Assembly (NCBI RefSeq): GCF_026151205.1
Contig: NC_087077.1
Location: forward strand, 17,654,475-17,718,474
Direction of reading: 5' to 3'
Length of the DNA: 64,000 nucleotides
Source: Bolinopsis microptera
Lineage: Eukaryota > Ctenophora > Tentaculata > Lobata > Bolinopsidae
A model generated the notes under the pieces. That model did not search any database. It had not been told where the DNA came from and saw nothing but the letters and a program-made list of their open reading frames with translations. A program made the translations under genes and the position numbers. Positions 62,901-64,000 of the stretch are shown piece by piece. Each line of letters begins with the position of its first letter. Position 1 is the stretch's first letter.

Positions 62901-63090
62901 AAAGATATTTGACAAACAAGAAAGGTGGTAAAAAGTGGTAAAGTGGTAAAAAGTGGCCTTAAGACACGTGGAAAAGTTTGGAAAAGTTGGTCAGCCATAA
63001 AGGACACCTATTAGGACTCAAAAACGTCAAAAATCCTTTGTAAGCTTTGTGTGTCGGCAAATCGATTTTTTCAGACGGATTTCCCTGTAC
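59950..63090. mobile_element. 3.1 kb inverted repeat (giant foldback element)
   Basis: Left arm 59950-61406 and right arm 61816-63090 are reverse complements over nearly their full length (outer ends GTACAGGGAAATCCGTCTGA). The arms differ by few substitutions. The right arm lacks about 180 bp corresponding to 60924-61107. The 410-bp spacer repeats part of that missing segment (CCCTTAATGCGGTATATGAA and GCTCGAAGAAGGCAAGAA). No coding region is recognised and no clear target duplication is seen. Confidence 0.9.
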
Positions 63091-64000
63091 TAGTTTAAAT
63101 ATCATACTTTATAAGGTATAAAGTTTCGTATTATTAATCAAAAGTTGGTGTAATATCACACGTAACACGTTTTAGATATTAAACAGAAGAAAGTTTTTTG
63201 TCCTAGATCAAGAGCTGCTCATTTCTCACAAGCAGTGTGGTCGGGGTTCTGTTCTTCGATTCTTGCTGCCTTTGTCTTTCGCACGCAAGTAGGAGTACCC
63301 TGAGGATTAGAGGCAATAATAATAATAACGCTTTATTTGTATACCGCTTAGGCCGTATAATCAACCATGAATTATTAAAATTTTATAGTTCTACAATTGG
63401 AACCTGCGACTTGTTTTGCAGTGAATCACAATCCAGACGAAATGTGTAATTTTAAAAAGTATAGGTACACACCTGTCCGTAGTTTCTCGTACATCACGCG
63501 TGACGTCCGGCTAGAAGGAGTTTCTCCCAGGTCTGCTGTCTAGGAAGAGAGAATGGGAGATGAGAGCTGTCAGATGAGATGGTGGTCCAAAAGAAACTGC
63601 TGGGAGCCTGACAGAAAACCGTATTGCAAGCCCCGAAACGGTGTCAGGTTTGTGACTGAAGATTCTGATCAAGCTCAGGGTTGAGTCTACACAGTGTCGC
63701 CACTTGCCGATGCCAGTTGATGCGACAGGACACTGATTTAAGTGGGAAGTTGTGTCTAAGAAACAGCGTGTGGTTCGGGTGCCGGTTGAACGCATGTAAT
63801 AGGGAGGGTATATCCGTATTTCGTTGCTAGGAGGTGGTCCGCAGATTGCGTGAAGATGCCTACTTTTAAACCTATCAATAGGTTCAATAGGTAGGTGCTA
63901 GTGATGCAGTCCTTGACCCGGAAGCTAAGGCTTCCCCGTTTCTCGCTCATTTGTGCTCCGATGTTCTTGTGACCTCTGCAGGGGTCAAGTGCAGGATGAG
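63091..64000. other. Region without a recognised gene at the right edge
   Basis: Short open frames on both strands (63237-63449 plus, 63511-63795 minus, 63756-63950 minus) have no motif I know. AATAATAATAATAACG followed by CTTTATTTGTATACCGCTTA at about 63316-63353 looks like the tail of an interspersed repeat. Confidence 0.4.

Noticed and set aside
63511-63950. Overlapping minus-strand frames at the right edge
   Set aside because: No recognisable motif or splice chain. The sequence is cut by the window end, so I did not call a gene.

Overview
This window looks like a metazoan nuclear genome. It is AT-rich, its multi-exon genes have short GT-AG introns, it carries animal-type TTAGGG repeats, and it is dense with DNA transposons, foldback elements and LINE fragments. 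Nothing in it fixes the species. An early-branching aquatic invertebrate such as a cnidarian is my guess, no more than that.

Host genes. (1) A 16-exon minus-strand gene (373-10370) encodes a type II membrane glycoside hydrolase family 31 protein: cytoplasmic tail, membrane anchor, trefoil domain, GH31 barrel and C-terminal beta domains. Several catalytic motifs are degenerate, so it may be a pseudoenzyme, and one exon carries an extra base. (2) The last two exons of a plus-strand single-pass membrane protein (3887-4720) lie inside an intron of that gene. (3) A five-exon minus-strand gene (53896-56242) encodes a terminal nucleotidyltransferase (non-canonical poly(A)/U polymerase) with an unrecognised C-terminal extension.

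Centre of interest, 25.4-37.75 kb. Two almost identical DNA transposons sit 7 bp apart: a 3.65 kb internally deleted copy (25398-29046) and an apparently intact 8.69 kb copy (29054-37747). Their ends start with CACAGTG, the heptamer of V(D)J recombination signals. Each end has a shared AT-rich box, placed 12 bp from the heptamer on the left and 22 bp on the right, an arrangement like the 12/23 RSS pair. Target duplications are 4 bp (CAGA and ATAC). The intact copy has two spliced genes in the same orientation. One encodes a 257-residue basic, Ser/Arg-rich protein of unknown function. The other encodes a 695-residue transposase with the RAG1/Transib/CMC signature: D, then D-x17-C-x2-C, then H-x4-H, then E. 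The 4-bp duplications suggest the CMC (Chapaev-like) branch rather than true Transib/ProtoRAG.

The rest is repeat-derived. It includes a TIR element with a nested palindrome (13.8-14.9 kb), a foldback element built from an 11-bp minisatellite (16.25-18.24 kb), a TA-flanked element (20.6-21.45 kb), a 5.8 kb terminal-inverted-repeat unit (40.85-46.67 kb) that contains a polypurine minisatellite and a 5'-inverted LINE split by a hAT-type MITE, a decayed LINE end (48.4-48.8 kb), a noisy 1.6-1.9 kb tandem duplication next to the nucleotidyltransferase gene (50.5-54.46 kb), a GGTCCCGGT-rich hAT-type element (58.8-59.55 kb) and a 3.1 kb inverted repeat (59.95-63.09 kb). I could not recognise tRNA or rRNA genes by eye.
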